This document shows, piece after piece, positions 1 through 8,123 of a stretch of 64,000 bases of DNA. Made by a program: the position numbers and the translations under genes. Under the pieces are notes generated by a model. The model saw only the letters and a program-made list of their open reading frames with translations, made no database searches and was not told the DNA's origin. This DNA comes from Caballeronia sp. LZ062. GTDB taxonomy: Bacteria; Pseudomonadota; Gammaproteobacteria; Burkholderiales; Burkholderiaceae. Position 1 is the stretch's first letter; every line of letters starts with the position of its first letter. Location of the stretch: positions 62,001 through 126,000 of the forward strand of contig NZ_JARTWB010000002.1 of NCBI RefSeq assembly GCF_031450785.1. The letters run 5' to 3'.

Positions 1-66
1 GCAGCGCAACGACCGGTCTCGCTGTTGGGGGCAGGGCCGGAAAGCGGCTACCTGTTTTGGCCGGTG

Positions 67-805
67 TTATTTCAGGCTTTGGTCTTGCTCACAAGACGAT
101 GCTGGGAGAACATTTCCTGCAACGATTTTAGTAATCCGCATAGCCTGTCTGTTGATCTCTACCGTGAGGCAACCGCAATAGGACGACACTGGTCCAACCT
201 TGGGCATGTTTTCGTAGCCTTCGGCGGGGCGTCCTCCGGCGGACGCGATCATCCAGTAACCCTCACGGTCGTGAAGCACTACACCGCCGGCCTTGTCAAT
301 CGATCCGCAGCGCTTGGCTGCCGCACTGTCGCTGTCGGTGACAGGGGAAGCGGATGACGCTGCCGTTTGAGAGGACATGACTGCCGTAGTGCTCGCTGCG
401 AGGGCCGATTGGCGACACTGATCACGAAATGAGAGCGTCTTCTCGGCTGGCACATAGGCCGTATTGCCCTGTTCCGTGAGATATGCTCGACTCAGTTGGT
501 CGACGCAGCCGGAAATGGCCGGATCGTTGATTACCTGCTGGGCCTCCTCAGCCTGCTGCTTCGCGATGGCCTCCCGCTTTTCGACTTCGACATCCGTCCC
601 ATGGTCATAGGTGATGTGCTTTACCACGTTCTCCTGCAAATCCCATACAGTCATTTCGCCGTTGATCTGGTTGTTGTCCCATTCGGCATGGGCCGTATGT
701 TTGCCCGTGCCGGCATCATAGGCATCCTCAGGCCCCTGCTTGACGCCGTTGACATAGGTGAGTGGATGGACGAGCTGCTTGCCGTCAGGGGCGTACTGAC
801 ACAGG
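67..805 (-). pseudogene. 5'-truncated MORN-repeat/DUF4087-like hypothetical protein
   Basis: The minus frame stays open further upstream, but protein-like sequence begins only near 805, where it runs head-on into a plus-strand HTH gene. No credible start codon or ribosome-binding site exists at that point. The first part has a MORN-like repeat style (YVNGVKQG, then a second G-rich repeat with NGEM). A charged helix follows, then a C-terminal domain with paired cysteines (RCG ... YCGC ... SC) and a W-M-I strand that resembles DUF4087. Function is unknown; MORN-like proteins of this kind are often annotated as YwqK-type antitoxins. I infer loss of the N-terminal portion, probably including a signal peptide, by a deletion whose scar lies at about 800-810. 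Confidence 0.5.
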
Positions 806-1068
806 AACAGGTCGCGGAGCAGCTTGGGATCGGCAACGAGGCCGTGTCCCGCATGGAGCGCGGCCTGGTGATGCCGACTGTCGCGCGCCTGATGGAACTC
901 GCCGACATCTTCGAGTGTGACGCGGCGGACTTCTTGACCGGCGCAAGCAGCCGCACGAGTGACCAGGCGAAGTACCTCGCCCAACTTCTGGCGAAGCTCA
1001 ACGGCCATGACCGAGCGACGGTGATCGAGATCGTCGAACGTCTGGCCAGCCGTCAGGCCAGACGCTGA
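766..1068 (+). pseudogene. XRE-family helix-turn-helix regulator, 5' end damaged
   Basis: The C-terminal part reads as a Cro/CI-type HTH: TQEQVAEQLGIGNEAVSRMERG, followed by a helical tail (PTVARLMELADIFECDAADFL). That is the typical layout of phage or island repressors. An ATG at 766 would give about 100 residues, but the DNA from 766 to about 805 also encodes the conserved-looking start of the minus-strand MORN gene. The native 5' end is therefore probably lost and the present start accidental. It ends 7 bp before the stop of the convergent fragment at 1076. A DNA-binding role is inferred from the motif only, and it may no longer be functional. Confidence 0.5.
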
Positions 1069-1075
1069 CGGGTTT

Positions 1076-1278
1076 TCAGTACTCTTCAGGCAATAGAATC
1101 GTAGTCGCTGAACGATCGGCTTCTGTGATGAAACAGACCTTCCCTCTTCCGTCCGGCAGGTTGTAGTTCGATAGCAACCGCTTTCCTGCCAGCAATGCCA
1201 ACTCGTTTGCGGCAAGTTCTTCTGCGCTCAGATCACCCCAGTCACCGTGAATATGCCGCGCGAGCAGCAGCACACCTT
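1076..1278 (-). pseudogene. C-terminal fragment of small plasmid/ICE-associated protein
   Basis: About 65 residues are convincing: LLARHIHGDWGDL, then ANELALL, then ITEADRSATTILLPEEY at the end. This matches a small protein of about 110 residues of unknown function that is common on betaproteobacterial plasmids and integrative elements (motifs ARH--GDWGDL and ITEA-R--TT-LLPE). The N-terminal third is missing. Upstream of about 1278 the minus frame is only the complement of drmB. It is convergent with the HTH fragment. Probably non-functional; useful mainly as a marker that this DNA belonged to a mobile element. Confidence 0.6.
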
Positions 1279-1280
1279 CG

Positions 1281-3197
1281 GTGCTCGCCGCCGTCCGTAA
1301 GGTTCTCGGGCCGCAAGTGGAAAACCTGCGTGTGCCGCCGTTCCAGAAGAGCGAAGTCGTAGATCCGTGGTCAGCGGAGGCGAACATAGGTGTGCCTGTC
1401 CGCCCGTTTCCTCGCTGGATGCGCTGCGTGAAGTGCGGCCTGCTGTCACCTTTCGACGCTGGGCTGTTCGAGATCAAGGAAAACCGCTTCCGACCGGAGC
1501 GAACCCGCTTCGTCCACAAGGGATGCCGCGGCTCCAAGGGCGATCAGCCCGCGAAGGATGCCGATGCCGTTCCAGCACGTTTTCTCTTGGCTTGTCGTGA
1601 CGGCCATCTCGACGATTTCCCGTGGCGCTACTTCGTCCACGGAGGCAACAGTTCGTGCAAGGGAACGCTGCGGTTCTTCGAGAGCGGAGCCTCGCTGCAG
1701 ACTGAGAACCTCTGGGTGAAGTGTGATGCCTGCGGTGCATCGCGCAGCATGGCGAACGCTTTCGGCAAGGCCGGGAAGGAAAACTTGCCGAGCTGCCGAG
1801 GTAGGCATCCCCACCTCGATCATTTCGACGAGGAGTGCGATGAGGAGGCGCGGGCAGTCCTGCTGGGTTCGACCAACAGTTGGTTCCCGATCACTCTGTC
1901 GGCGCTTGCCATCCCGCAGGCCGAAGACCCGCTCGGCCAGTTGATTCAGGACAGCTGGGCTGTCTTTCAGGGTGTCACGTCTGAGGCCATGGTTCCGATC
2001 GTGGTGCAAACGCTGAAGGTTACGGGCAGTCTTCCCGGTATCGAAAAACACTCGGAATCGGACATCTGGTCGGCCATTGAAGCTCATCGCAACGGCGGCG
2101 GACAGGAGGTCGTCGGCGAGGCCGACATCAAGGGGCCTGAGTGGGAGGTGCTGATGGCAGCCAATCCGCCGGCGGATTACCCGCACTTCATGAGCAAGAA
2201 GGTTGCCACGCCACCCGGCTTTGAGAGGCAGGTCCGCAGAGTGCTGTTGCTGGAAAGGCTCCGCGAGGTCAATGCCTTGTTGGGCTTTACTCGCGTGGAG
2301 GCGCCCGAAGAAGCGAGTGATCCGAACGAGCGCCCGCAGATGGCGAGCCTTGCGCGTCGCAAACTGGATTGGGTTCCCGCGAATCAGGTTCACGGCGAGG
2401 GCATCTTCATCCAGTTCGACGAAGATGCCCTCCGGAAGTGGGAGGCCCTCAATGGCGTCAAACAAGTCGATCGGATGCTTGAGGGCGGTCATCGCGGATG
2501 GCGCAATTCGCGCCACCTCGATCCTAACGAGGGCTACCCCGGCATCCGGTACGCCATGCTCCACACGCTCTCGCACTTGCTCATCCGCGAACTGGCGTTG
2601 GAATGTGGTTACAACGCGGCGAGCATCCGCGAGCGAGTCTATGCCGACGTGTCGGGTGCGGATCCCCAAGCAGGTATCCTCATCTACACGGCGGCAGCCG
2701 ACTCCGATGGGACGCTGGGTGGTCTCGTCGATCTCGGCAAACCGGAAAACCTGGGTGGACTGCTTCGGCAGGCACTGAACCGATCGAAGGTCTGCTCGTC
2801 CGATCCGCTCTGCTCAGAGCACGATCCCGGCAAAGACCGTTCGCTGCACGCAGCAGCTTGTCATGCATGCAGCCTGGTCGCTGAGACCTCCTGCGAGCGG
2901 GGCAATCGTTATCTCGACAGGTCATTACTGGTATCGACTCTCGAGCGAGAGCTGGTTCCCTCCGCGAGGCTCTACGCTTGGCGCGAACGAGCCGCCCGGT
3001 TCGCGGACGGGCGGGTTCACGCCAAGGTCGCGGTCGCCGACGGCTACACGTGCTTCATCACCAGCGCCAACCTGACGGGCCATGCGATGGAACAAAACAT
3101 GGAGGCCGGCGTGCTCCTCACGGGCGAGCAAATCCCGAGGTTGCTGCAAGATCATTTACAGGCGTTGGTCGATACCAAGACGGTTTCGCCCGTTTGA
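1281..3197 (+). pseudogene. drmB'-'drmC: DISARM remnant: 5'-truncated DrmB fused in frame to C-terminal DrmC (PLD)
   Basis: Residues 1 to about 555 match the DrmB/DUF1998 family. Seen are CVKC at 49-52, CRDGHLDDFPWRYF, CDACGASRSM, a long middle domain, YAMLHTLSHLLIRELAL, and a C-terminal cysteine cluster (CSSDPLC ... CHAC ... SCERGNRYLDR). DrmB normally starts some 40-60 residues earlier; here the frame opens at 1251 and a GTG at 1281 is the only early start. After YLDRSLLVSTLE the sequence jumps within the same frame to the last ~85 residues of a phospholipase-D-like protein (HAKVAVAD, then SANL), which corresponds to DrmC. The end of DrmB and about two thirds of DrmC, including any first HKD motif, are missing. 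DISARM is an anti-phage system built on DrmA helicase, DrmB and DrmC plus a methylase; no drmA, drmD or methylase is in the window. I infer decay, although a transcribed fusion protein cannot be excluded. Confidence 0.75.
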
Positions 3198-3236
3198 CTC
3201 GTCGCTTGGCAAGCAAGACGGGCACTGCGCGGCTGC

Positions 3237-3929
3237 TCAGTCCCAGACGACTTCACAACCGAGATATTCACGAAGCACGATCTTCACAACTAATCCACTG
3301 GCTTGGCTGACACGAAAGCGATAGTTTCCTTCTTGCACTTCCAGCCATCCTTCGTTGAAAACATCGGCGCCTGCCACAAGCAATCTCTGCATCGCCCGAC
3401 TTCCGACTTCCGGCCAGATATCAAACACATCGTCGCCACCCTCGAAGGCGGCGCGCTCATCTGCGGACATGAGTGACAACGGTTTTAATGCGCAATGCGA
3501 TGGTTCTTGGATTTGTGGCTCGTTGAGTTCGAACGCTGCATGACAGCGTGCTAGTTTGAGAGCGACTCGATTCACTCGATCGTTTTCGACTACCCAGATC
3601 GGACCGTCTACGCCTTCCGTCCGTGCCCGTTGCAATCGGGCCAACAGCGAAGAGTTCTCCCGCAAGATTCGAGCGATTTTGGTTCTGCGCATTGTTTCGG
3701 ACGCAGTGTTCCCTGCGATGACACATTCGAGCAAACAGGCCAGATATTCTTCGTCGAGTGAAAGGCCATTGTTGCATTTGCGGCACGCCGGGGCCGCCAT
3801 GAGATTTTCCGGGTACGGCTCGTCCAAAAGAACTTTCGACGGGACATGATCGACAGTTTCGCTTGGCCCACCGCAATGCACGCAGAACCCTTTGTTTCGA
3901 TCGTCACCGTAACATCGCAGCTGCTGCAT
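3237..3929 (-). CDS. HNH-endonuclease-like protein
   Basis: The product is 230 residues. The chosen ATG follows a strong AAGGAGG ribosome-binding site 9 bases upstream; the frame continues further up but without protein-like sequence. The N-terminal 65 residues form an HNH-type zinc module: CVHCGG, then TVDHVPSK, then ACRKCNNGLS. That gives two CxxC-type pairs around a DH-P core. The rest is a helical domain I do not recognise (WVVENDRVNRVALKLARCHAAFEL near the middle). HNH proteins of this shape are commonly nucleases of mobile elements or defence islands; the substrate is unknown. It is convergent with the drm remnant and lies just downstream of the integrase on the same strand. It looks intact. 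Confidence 0.65.
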   Translation of the reverse strand: MQQLRCYGDDRNKGFCVHCGGPSETVDHVPSKVLLDEPYPENLMAAPACRKCNNGLSLDEEYLACLLECVIAGNTASETMRRTKIARILRENSSLLARLQRARTEGVDGPIWVVENDRVNRVALKLARCHAAFELNEPQIQEPSHCALKPLSLMSADERAAFEGGDDVFDIWPEVGSRAMQRLLVAGADVFNEGWLEVQEGNYRFRVSQASGLVVKIVLREYLGCEVVWD

Positions 3930-4053
3930 CTGGCGCCTCCTTCCCTTGATCCGAAACGTGCGAATGGCACAGTGTGCATTGGATGGCCTACTGATTTCGG
4001 ATGATAGACGAAGAAAAGCCGCATTCTTTCTTCTAGGCTGCACGGGCACGGGG

Positions 4054-5301
4054 CTAAATCGTGAGCCCCTGCTCTGAAATGTAGTCCGCATACTCCTGCA
4101 TCATCACTCGCCTTTGCTTCAGGTACTGAGCTTTGTTGTACGTCCCGACAACTTTTTTCTTCTCCACGTGCGCAAGCTGTCGGTCAACATGCTTGGGATT
4201 GAAGTCTTCCTCATGCAGATAGGTTGAGGCTGTGCCACGTGCTCCGTGGGCCGTGAAACCAATGCTGTCGCGGCCGGCAAATCCCATATATTCCAGCGCA
4301 CGATTAATGGTCGTTGCGCTCATGTAGCGTGCATCGTCGCGCCGATTCGGGAACAGCCATGCCTTGGTACCTGTCAGCTGCTTCAATTCCGTAAGAAGTG
4401 TGACGGCTTGGGCCGATAGTGGGACGACATGAGGCAGTCGTCGCTTCATCCGGTCGGCCGGGATGGTCCACAGCGCATTTTCCAGATCGAATTCTGGCCA
4501 AGTCGCGGCGCGCAATTCGATGGTGCGTACAAACGTTAGCAGTAGAAGTTTGATTGCAATAATCGTCGTACGCTGCCCGCGGTACTCCTTAAGCTTGCTG
4601 AGCAGTCGCTTGAGTTCGTCGGCGTCGAGCGGCCGGTTGTTTTTTGTCGGGGGTTTGGCAACGACATCGGACAATTTGAATCCCGCGGCAGGATTGTTGT
4701 CGCAGCGACCGCTTGCAATACCCAGCCGAAAGACACCGGAGCACCACATCTTGATTAGTGTCGCGATGGATGGGGCACCGCCCGCCTTTCGTTCCGTCCC
4801 GGTCGTTTTGCCGCGTGCGCCAATGCTTCTGGTCAGTCCATAGATGTCGGCGCTCGTCAACGAGCGGAGCGGACGCTTTCCGATTTCTGCGTCACGGATA
4901 TAGCGTCCGGCAAATCGTTCGACTTGATCCAGGTAGGACGAGGACCACTTGGGCCGATTGATGTCGATCCATTCCGCCATCACTCCCCAAAACGTCGTTG
5001 CCTGCTCGGCCATCGTTTGCGCGACCTGCTGGCCGTCGTGGGCTTTGGGGTGGATGCCAGCTTTGACGAGTTTTTCTGCTTCAGCTCTACGCGCGCGCGC
5101 TTCTGCGAGCCCGATCTTGGGCCAGCGACCAATCTGGTAGGTGCGGTCTTGTCCGTCAAGGCGGTATGCCCAGGACCAGCTCTTGGTTCCAACCTTGCTG
5201 ACGGTCAGCGACAGGCGGTTCAGATCTGACAGCTTGTACGGCTTGTCCTTGGGCTTGGCCGCGTTGATCGTCGAAGCCGTCAGCGCCTTGGCGTTTTTCA
5301 T
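4054..5301 (-). CDS. P4-type tyrosine-recombinase integrase of the element
   Basis: The product is 415 residues from the ATG at 5301; a GTG at 5325 in the same frame is the alternative. The order is an N-terminal arm-binding DUF4102 domain (INAAKPKDKPYKLSD), a SAM-like core-binding domain, then the catalytic domain. Catalytic residues visible (ATG numbering) are R259 in FVRTIELR, H352 and R355 in HGARGTAS, H378 in QLAHVEKK, and the tyrosine nucleophile Y388 in GTYNKAQY. Length and motifs are those of prophage P4/CP4-type integrases, which normally use tRNA 3' ends. Here the gene lies about 130 bp from the element-trpG junction and reads inward, as expected for an integrase next to its attachment site. 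It looks complete. Confidence 0.92.
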   Translation of the reverse strand: MKNAKALTASTINAAKPKDKPYKLSDLNRLSLTVSKVGTKSWSWAYRLDGQDRTYQIGRWPKIGLAEARARRAEAEKLVKAGIHPKAHDGQQVAQTMAEQATTFWGVMAEWIDINRPKWSSSYLDQVERFAGRYIRDAEIGKRPLRSLTSADIYGLTRSIGARGKTTGTERKAGGAPSIATLIKMWCSGVFRLGIASGRCDNNPAAGFKLSDVVAKPPTKNNRPLDADELKRLLSKLKEYRGQRTTIIAIKLLLLTFVRTIELRAATWPEFDLENALWTIPADRMKRRLPHVVPLSAQAVTLLTELKQLTGTKAWLFPNRRDDARYMSATTINRALEYMGFAGRDSIGFTAHGARGTASTYLHEEDFNPKHVDRQLAHVEKKKVVGTYNKAQYLKQRRVMMQEYADYISEQGLTI

Positions 5302-5330
5302 GGGGTGAACACTCCGAAATTTCACCCCAT
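5300..5330. repeat. Perfect 10-bp inverted repeat over the integrase start
   Basis: ATGGGGTGAA at 5300-5309 and TTCACCCCAT at 5321-5330 are perfect complements with an 11-base centre. The repeat covers the integrase ATG and the sequence just upstream, where an autoregulatory operator or an Int/Xis arm-type site would be expected. Function is inferred from position only. Confidence 0.55.
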
Positions 5331-5424
5331 TTTACTGGACAAGACTGGTGTGTGACAGACGGCGTTGGACGGAACTTGTTTAGTGATAAGGGTTTATGGG
5401 CAGGATTGGATGTGCTTGGATCCG

Positions 5425-5445
5425 AATGCTAGTTATCGATCATCA
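5425..5445. other. Putative attachment-site junction of the integrative element
   Basis: Sequence identity to a normal trpG start ends after AACTA (minus strand), at about 5430. The integrase lies immediately inside. Site-specific integration should leave a second copy of the core at the far end; no second copy of GATCGATAACTA is visible within 1-5.4 kb, so the other end is outside the window. The exact core boundaries cannot be set from one junction. Confidence 0.55.
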
Positions 5446-5452
5446 GCAGCAT
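5429..5452 (-). pseudogene. trpG': 5' stub of trpG (anthranilate synthase component II), interrupted by the element
   Basis: Starting 12 bases after the trpE stop is ATG followed by codons for LLMIDN, then TAG. MLLMIDNYDSFTYN is the conserved start of TrpG, so the native gene is cut after codon 7, within the TAC tyrosine codon. A GAGGAGA ribosome-binding site overlaps the trpE stop, the normal trpE-trpG arrangement. Everything from about 5430 leftward is mobile-element DNA. The rest of trpG (glutamine amidotransferase domain) must lie beyond the left edge of the window or be lost. Confidence 0.85.
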
Positions 5453-5464
5453 GGTCTTGTCTCC

Positions 5465-6961
5465 TCAGAAGTCGCTGTCGAGGCCGTCTTGCACTTGCTC
5501 GGCCGCGCGCAGCACGGCGCGCGCCTTGTTCTCCGTCTCTTGCCATTCGGATTCGGGCACGCTGTCCGCGACGACGCCCGCGGCAGCCTGCACGTACAGA
5601 TTGCCTTCGTGGATGAGGCCGGTGCGAATGGCGATGGCAAGGTCCATCTCGCCGCTGAACGACAGATAGCCGACGGCGCCGCCGTACAGCCCGCGCTTGA
5701 CGGGTTCCAGTTCGTCGATCAGTTCCATCGCGCGGACTTTCGGTGCGCCCGAAAGCGTGCCGGCGGGGAAGGTCGCGCGAAGCACGTCGAAATTGTTCAT
5801 GCCGGGCTTCAGCCGGCCCTCGACCGAACTCACGATGTGCTGAACGTGCGAGTATTTCTCGATGACCATCTTGTCCGTCACCGCGACCGAGCCCGTCTCC
5901 GCAATACGACCTACGTCATTGCGCGCGAGATCGATCAACATGACGTGCTCGGCAATTTCCTTCGGATCGTTCAGCAGTTCGGTGGCGAGTTCCGCGTCGC
6001 GCTCGGGCGTGTTGCCGCGCGGCCGCGTGCCGGCGAGAGGGCGAATGGTGACGATACGGTCTTCGGCGCGCGTTTCCTGCCGTACGAGAATCTCGGGCGA
6101 TGCGCCGACCACGTGCACGTCGCCGCCGAAGTTGTAGTAGTACATGTACGGCGACGGATTCAGCGACCGCAACGCGCGATACAGTGAAAGCGGGTTGTCG
6201 CGGAACGGCTTGATGAGACGCTGGCCGACTTGCACCTGCATGAGTTCGCCCGCCGCGATGTACTCCTTCGCGCGCCGAACGGCGTTCAGATAATCTTCTT
6301 TTGCGAACTCGCGATACGTCTCCGTGCGCACGCTCGCCGATGTCACCGGCGGCTGGACCGTCGCGCGCAGACGGCCGCGCAACTCGCGCAGACGATGCTT
6401 GGCTTTCGCATACGCTTCGGGCTTCGTCGGGTCCGCGTACACGATCAGGTAGAGCTTGCCCGCGAGATTGTCGATGACCGCGACTTCTTCGGTGAGCAGC
6501 AGCTGGATGTCGGGCAGATTGAGGTCGTCGCGCGGCGCGGTGTCAGCGAGCTTCTTCTCGATATAGCGGACCGCGTCGTAACCGAAGTAACCGGCAAGAC
6601 CGCCGCAAAAGCGCGGCAGGCCGGGGCGCATCGCCACTTTGAAGCGTTTCTGGAACCGCTCGATGAACGCGAGCGGATCGCCTTCGTCGGACTCCGTCAC
6701 GTTGCCGTCCGTGACGACTTGCGACACGCCGTTCTGCACGCGCACCGTCGTGCGGGCCGGCAAGCCGATGAACGAATAACGTCCGAACCGCTCGCCGCCG
6801 ACGACCGATTCCAGCAGAAAGGAGTTCGCGCCATTGCGCTCGGTCTGGGCGAGCTTGAGATAAAGCGAGAGCGGCGTTTCGAGGTCGGCGAGTGCTTCGG
6901 CAATCAGCGGAATGCGGTTGTAGCCTTCGTTCGCCAGCGATTGGAATTCGAGTTCGGTCAT
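5465..6961 (-). CDS. trpE: Anthranilate synthase component I
   Basis: The product is 498 residues, full length for TrpE. It makes anthranilate from chorismate and ammonia/glutamine with TrpG, the first committed step of tryptophan synthesis, in the cytoplasm. The N-terminal regulatory domain carries LLES (the tryptophan-binding LLESx10S motif). The C-terminal chorismate-binding domain shows [24 protein letters not shown] and [17 protein letters not shown]. It is the third gene of rpe-gph-trpE, but a 420-bp gap separates it from gph. Its usual partner trpG should start 12 bases downstream and is destroyed there by an inserted element, so coupled translation of the two subunits is lost at this site. 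Confidence 0.97.
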   Translation of the reverse strand: MTELEFQSLANEGYNRIPLIAEALADLETPLSLYLKLAQTERNGANSFLLESVVGGERFGRYSFIGLPARTTVRVQNGVSQVVTDGNVTESDEGDPLAFIERFQKRFKVAMRPGLPRFCGGLAGYFGYDAVRYIEKKLADTAPRDDLNLPDIQLLLTEEVAVIDNLAGKLYLIVYADPTKPEAYAKAKHRLRELRGRLRATVQPPVTSASVRTETYREFAKEDYLNAVRRAKEYIAAGELMQVQVGQRLIKPFRDNPLSLYRALRSLNPSPYMYYYNFGGDVHVVGASPEILVRQETRAEDRIVTIRPLAGTRPRGNTPERDAELATELLNDPKEIAEHVMLIDLARNDVGRIAETGSVAVTDKMVIEKYSHVQHIVSSVEGRLKPGMNNFDVLRATFPAGTLSGAPKVRAMELIDELEPVKRGLYGGAVGYLSFSGEMDLAIAIRTGLIHEGNLYVQAAAGVVADSVPESEWQETENKARAVLRAAEQVQDGLDSDF

Positions 6962-7066
6962 CTTGCGTTCCTAGAGCGACGCGCGTTCCTCATGTCGGAG
7001 CGGCATCGGGAGATGCTTGAGGCGCTGCGAGCGGGTCGTTCGGCGGATTGTCGGTCGATGCGGCTT

Positions 7067-7108
7067 GGCCGCGCGGCATCGAATTGATTCGATGCCACTT
7101 GCGCGGCC
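7067..7108. repeat. Long interrupted inverted repeat upstream of trpE
   Basis: GGCCGCGC (7067-7074) plus GGCATCGAAT (7075-7084) pair with ATTCGATGCC (7087-7096) plus GCGCGGCC (7101-7108). This is an 18-bp dyad with a 2-base centre and a 4-base bulge (ACTT). It lies 106-147 bases before the trpE start and has no U-run on either strand, so it does not look like a simple terminator. It may be an operator, a processing site or the scar of a small repeat element. Confidence 0.6.
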
Positions 7109-7136
7109 TGGGCGGCAGTCTGGCATCAGGCGATGT

Positions 7137-7150
7137 GCGGCATATGCCGC
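7137..7150. repeat. 14-bp perfect palindrome GCGGCATATGCCGC
   Basis: GCGGCATATGCCGC is exactly self-complementary and lies 28 bp beyond the larger dyad, in the same intergenic region. It shares the GCGGCAT half with the larger repeat. It is a candidate binding site for a dimeric regulator; no regulator is identified. Confidence 0.45.
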
Positions 7151-7382
7151 GCCCGACGCAAGACAGCACATGCCTAAGCAAGGCTCGATGTACGACCAAT
7201 CAACGGAAACGGCGCGGGAATGCGCAGCGAAACAAAAAACGGATGCTGAAGCGAAAGAAGCAGAACGCAACGTCACTTCAGCGTACCTCGGGCGAGGTTA
7301 GCGCGACCAGCGACGCCAGGGCCAGGCTCCCCGGTCGATGCTGCTCAGACTCCGTTTTCTGTTGAGAAACATGAGAGATGGA

Positions 7383-8123
7383 CTATTCAGTCAGTGTGGT
7401 ATCCGGCGGCGCGAGTGTCGCGGCGATCGCCGAAGCTGCTGCGCGCAGCGTGGAAACTATACCATCGGATTTCACCGATTGCACGGCTTTCCCATGGTTG
7501 TAACCGTAGGGTACCGTGAGCGTCGCCATGCCGGCGGCGCGCCCCGCGAGCGCGTCGTTTTCGGAATCGCCGACGGCCACCGTCTCGCGCGGCAGGACGT
7601 CCAGCCGCTCGCAGGCCGTGAGCATCGGCAACGGGTCGGGCTTCTTCAGCGGCACTGAATCGCCGCCGAGAATCACCTTGAAGTACTGCGCGATGCCGAA
7701 GTGCGACAGCAATTCCACTGCGAAGCGATGCGGCTTGTTGGTCACGCACGCAAGCGCGATGCCGAGTTCGCGCATGGCTTCGAGCCCTGCCTCGACTTCG
7801 GGGAACAGCGTCGAATGTTTGCCGTTGATCTTCGCGTATTCGCTCTGATACGTGGCGAGGGCGTCGTCGAACTGAGCGGTGGCCTGCGGGTGCGGCAGGC
7901 GCGCGCCAAGCACGCTGCGGATCAGATTTTCCGATCCCTTGCCGATGTAGCCCATGACTTCTTCCCGCGTGACGGGCTTGTCGATGCCGATGCGCGCGAG
8001 CATGCCGTTGAGCGCCGCGACGAAGTCGTCGGCGGTGTCGACCATGGTGCCGTCGAGGTCGATGATCGCAGCGCGAATCGGCCGGTTCGTGAAGGCAGTC
8101 GGCGGCGCGGTGACGTCACTCAT
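7383..8123 (-). CDS. gph: Phosphoglycolate phosphatase (HAD family)
   Basis: The product is 246 residues. HAD motif I is DLDGTMVDT, motif II is CVTNKP (T in VTN), motif III is the lysine in LKKPDP, and motif IV is [11 protein letters not shown]. The cap domain between motifs I and II is helical (subfamily IA). It dephosphorylates 2-phosphoglycolate in the cytoplasm. The start overlaps the rpe stop (ATGA), so the two are translationally coupled. The rpe-gph-trpE order is typical of Betaproteobacteria. Confidence 0.93.
   Translation of the reverse strand: MSDVTAPPTAFTNRPIRAAIIDLDGTMVDTADDFVAALNGMLARIGIDKPVTREEVMGYIGKGSENLIRSVLGARLPHPQATAQFDDALATYQSEYAKINGKHSTLFPEVEAGLEAMRELGIALACVTNKPHRFAVELLSHFGIAQYFKVILGGDSVPLKKPDPLPMLTACERLDVLPRETVAVGDSENDALAGRAAGMATLTVPYGYNHGKAVQSVKSDGIVSTLRAAASAIAATLAPPDTTLTE

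Larger units (their letters stand above)
6962..7382. other. Gene-free region between gph and trpE
   Basis: This 420-bp stretch has no convincing coding frame. A 101-codon minus frame over 6971-7276 lacks family-like sequence. No tryptophan-rich leader peptide is visible on the minus strand, so classical attenuation is not supported. The region does carry two strong dyads, at 7067-7108 and 7137-7150, and probably contains the trpE promoter. Confidence 0.5.

Noticed and set aside
90..106. ACAAGACGATGCTGGG as a second trpG start or attachment core at the left end
   Set aside because: It resembles the trpG start region only over a short stretch, is on the opposite strand, and does not continue as LLMIDN.
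496..765. Plus-strand N-terminal extension of the HTH frame
   Set aside because: This part is the complement of the MORN/DUF4087-like gene and has no regulator-like sequence; only the section after about 800 resembles an HTH protein.
6971..7276. 101-codon minus-strand frame before trpE as a trp leader peptide
   Set aside because: It has a single tryptophan codon, no tandem Trp codons, and no following terminator hairpin with a T-run.
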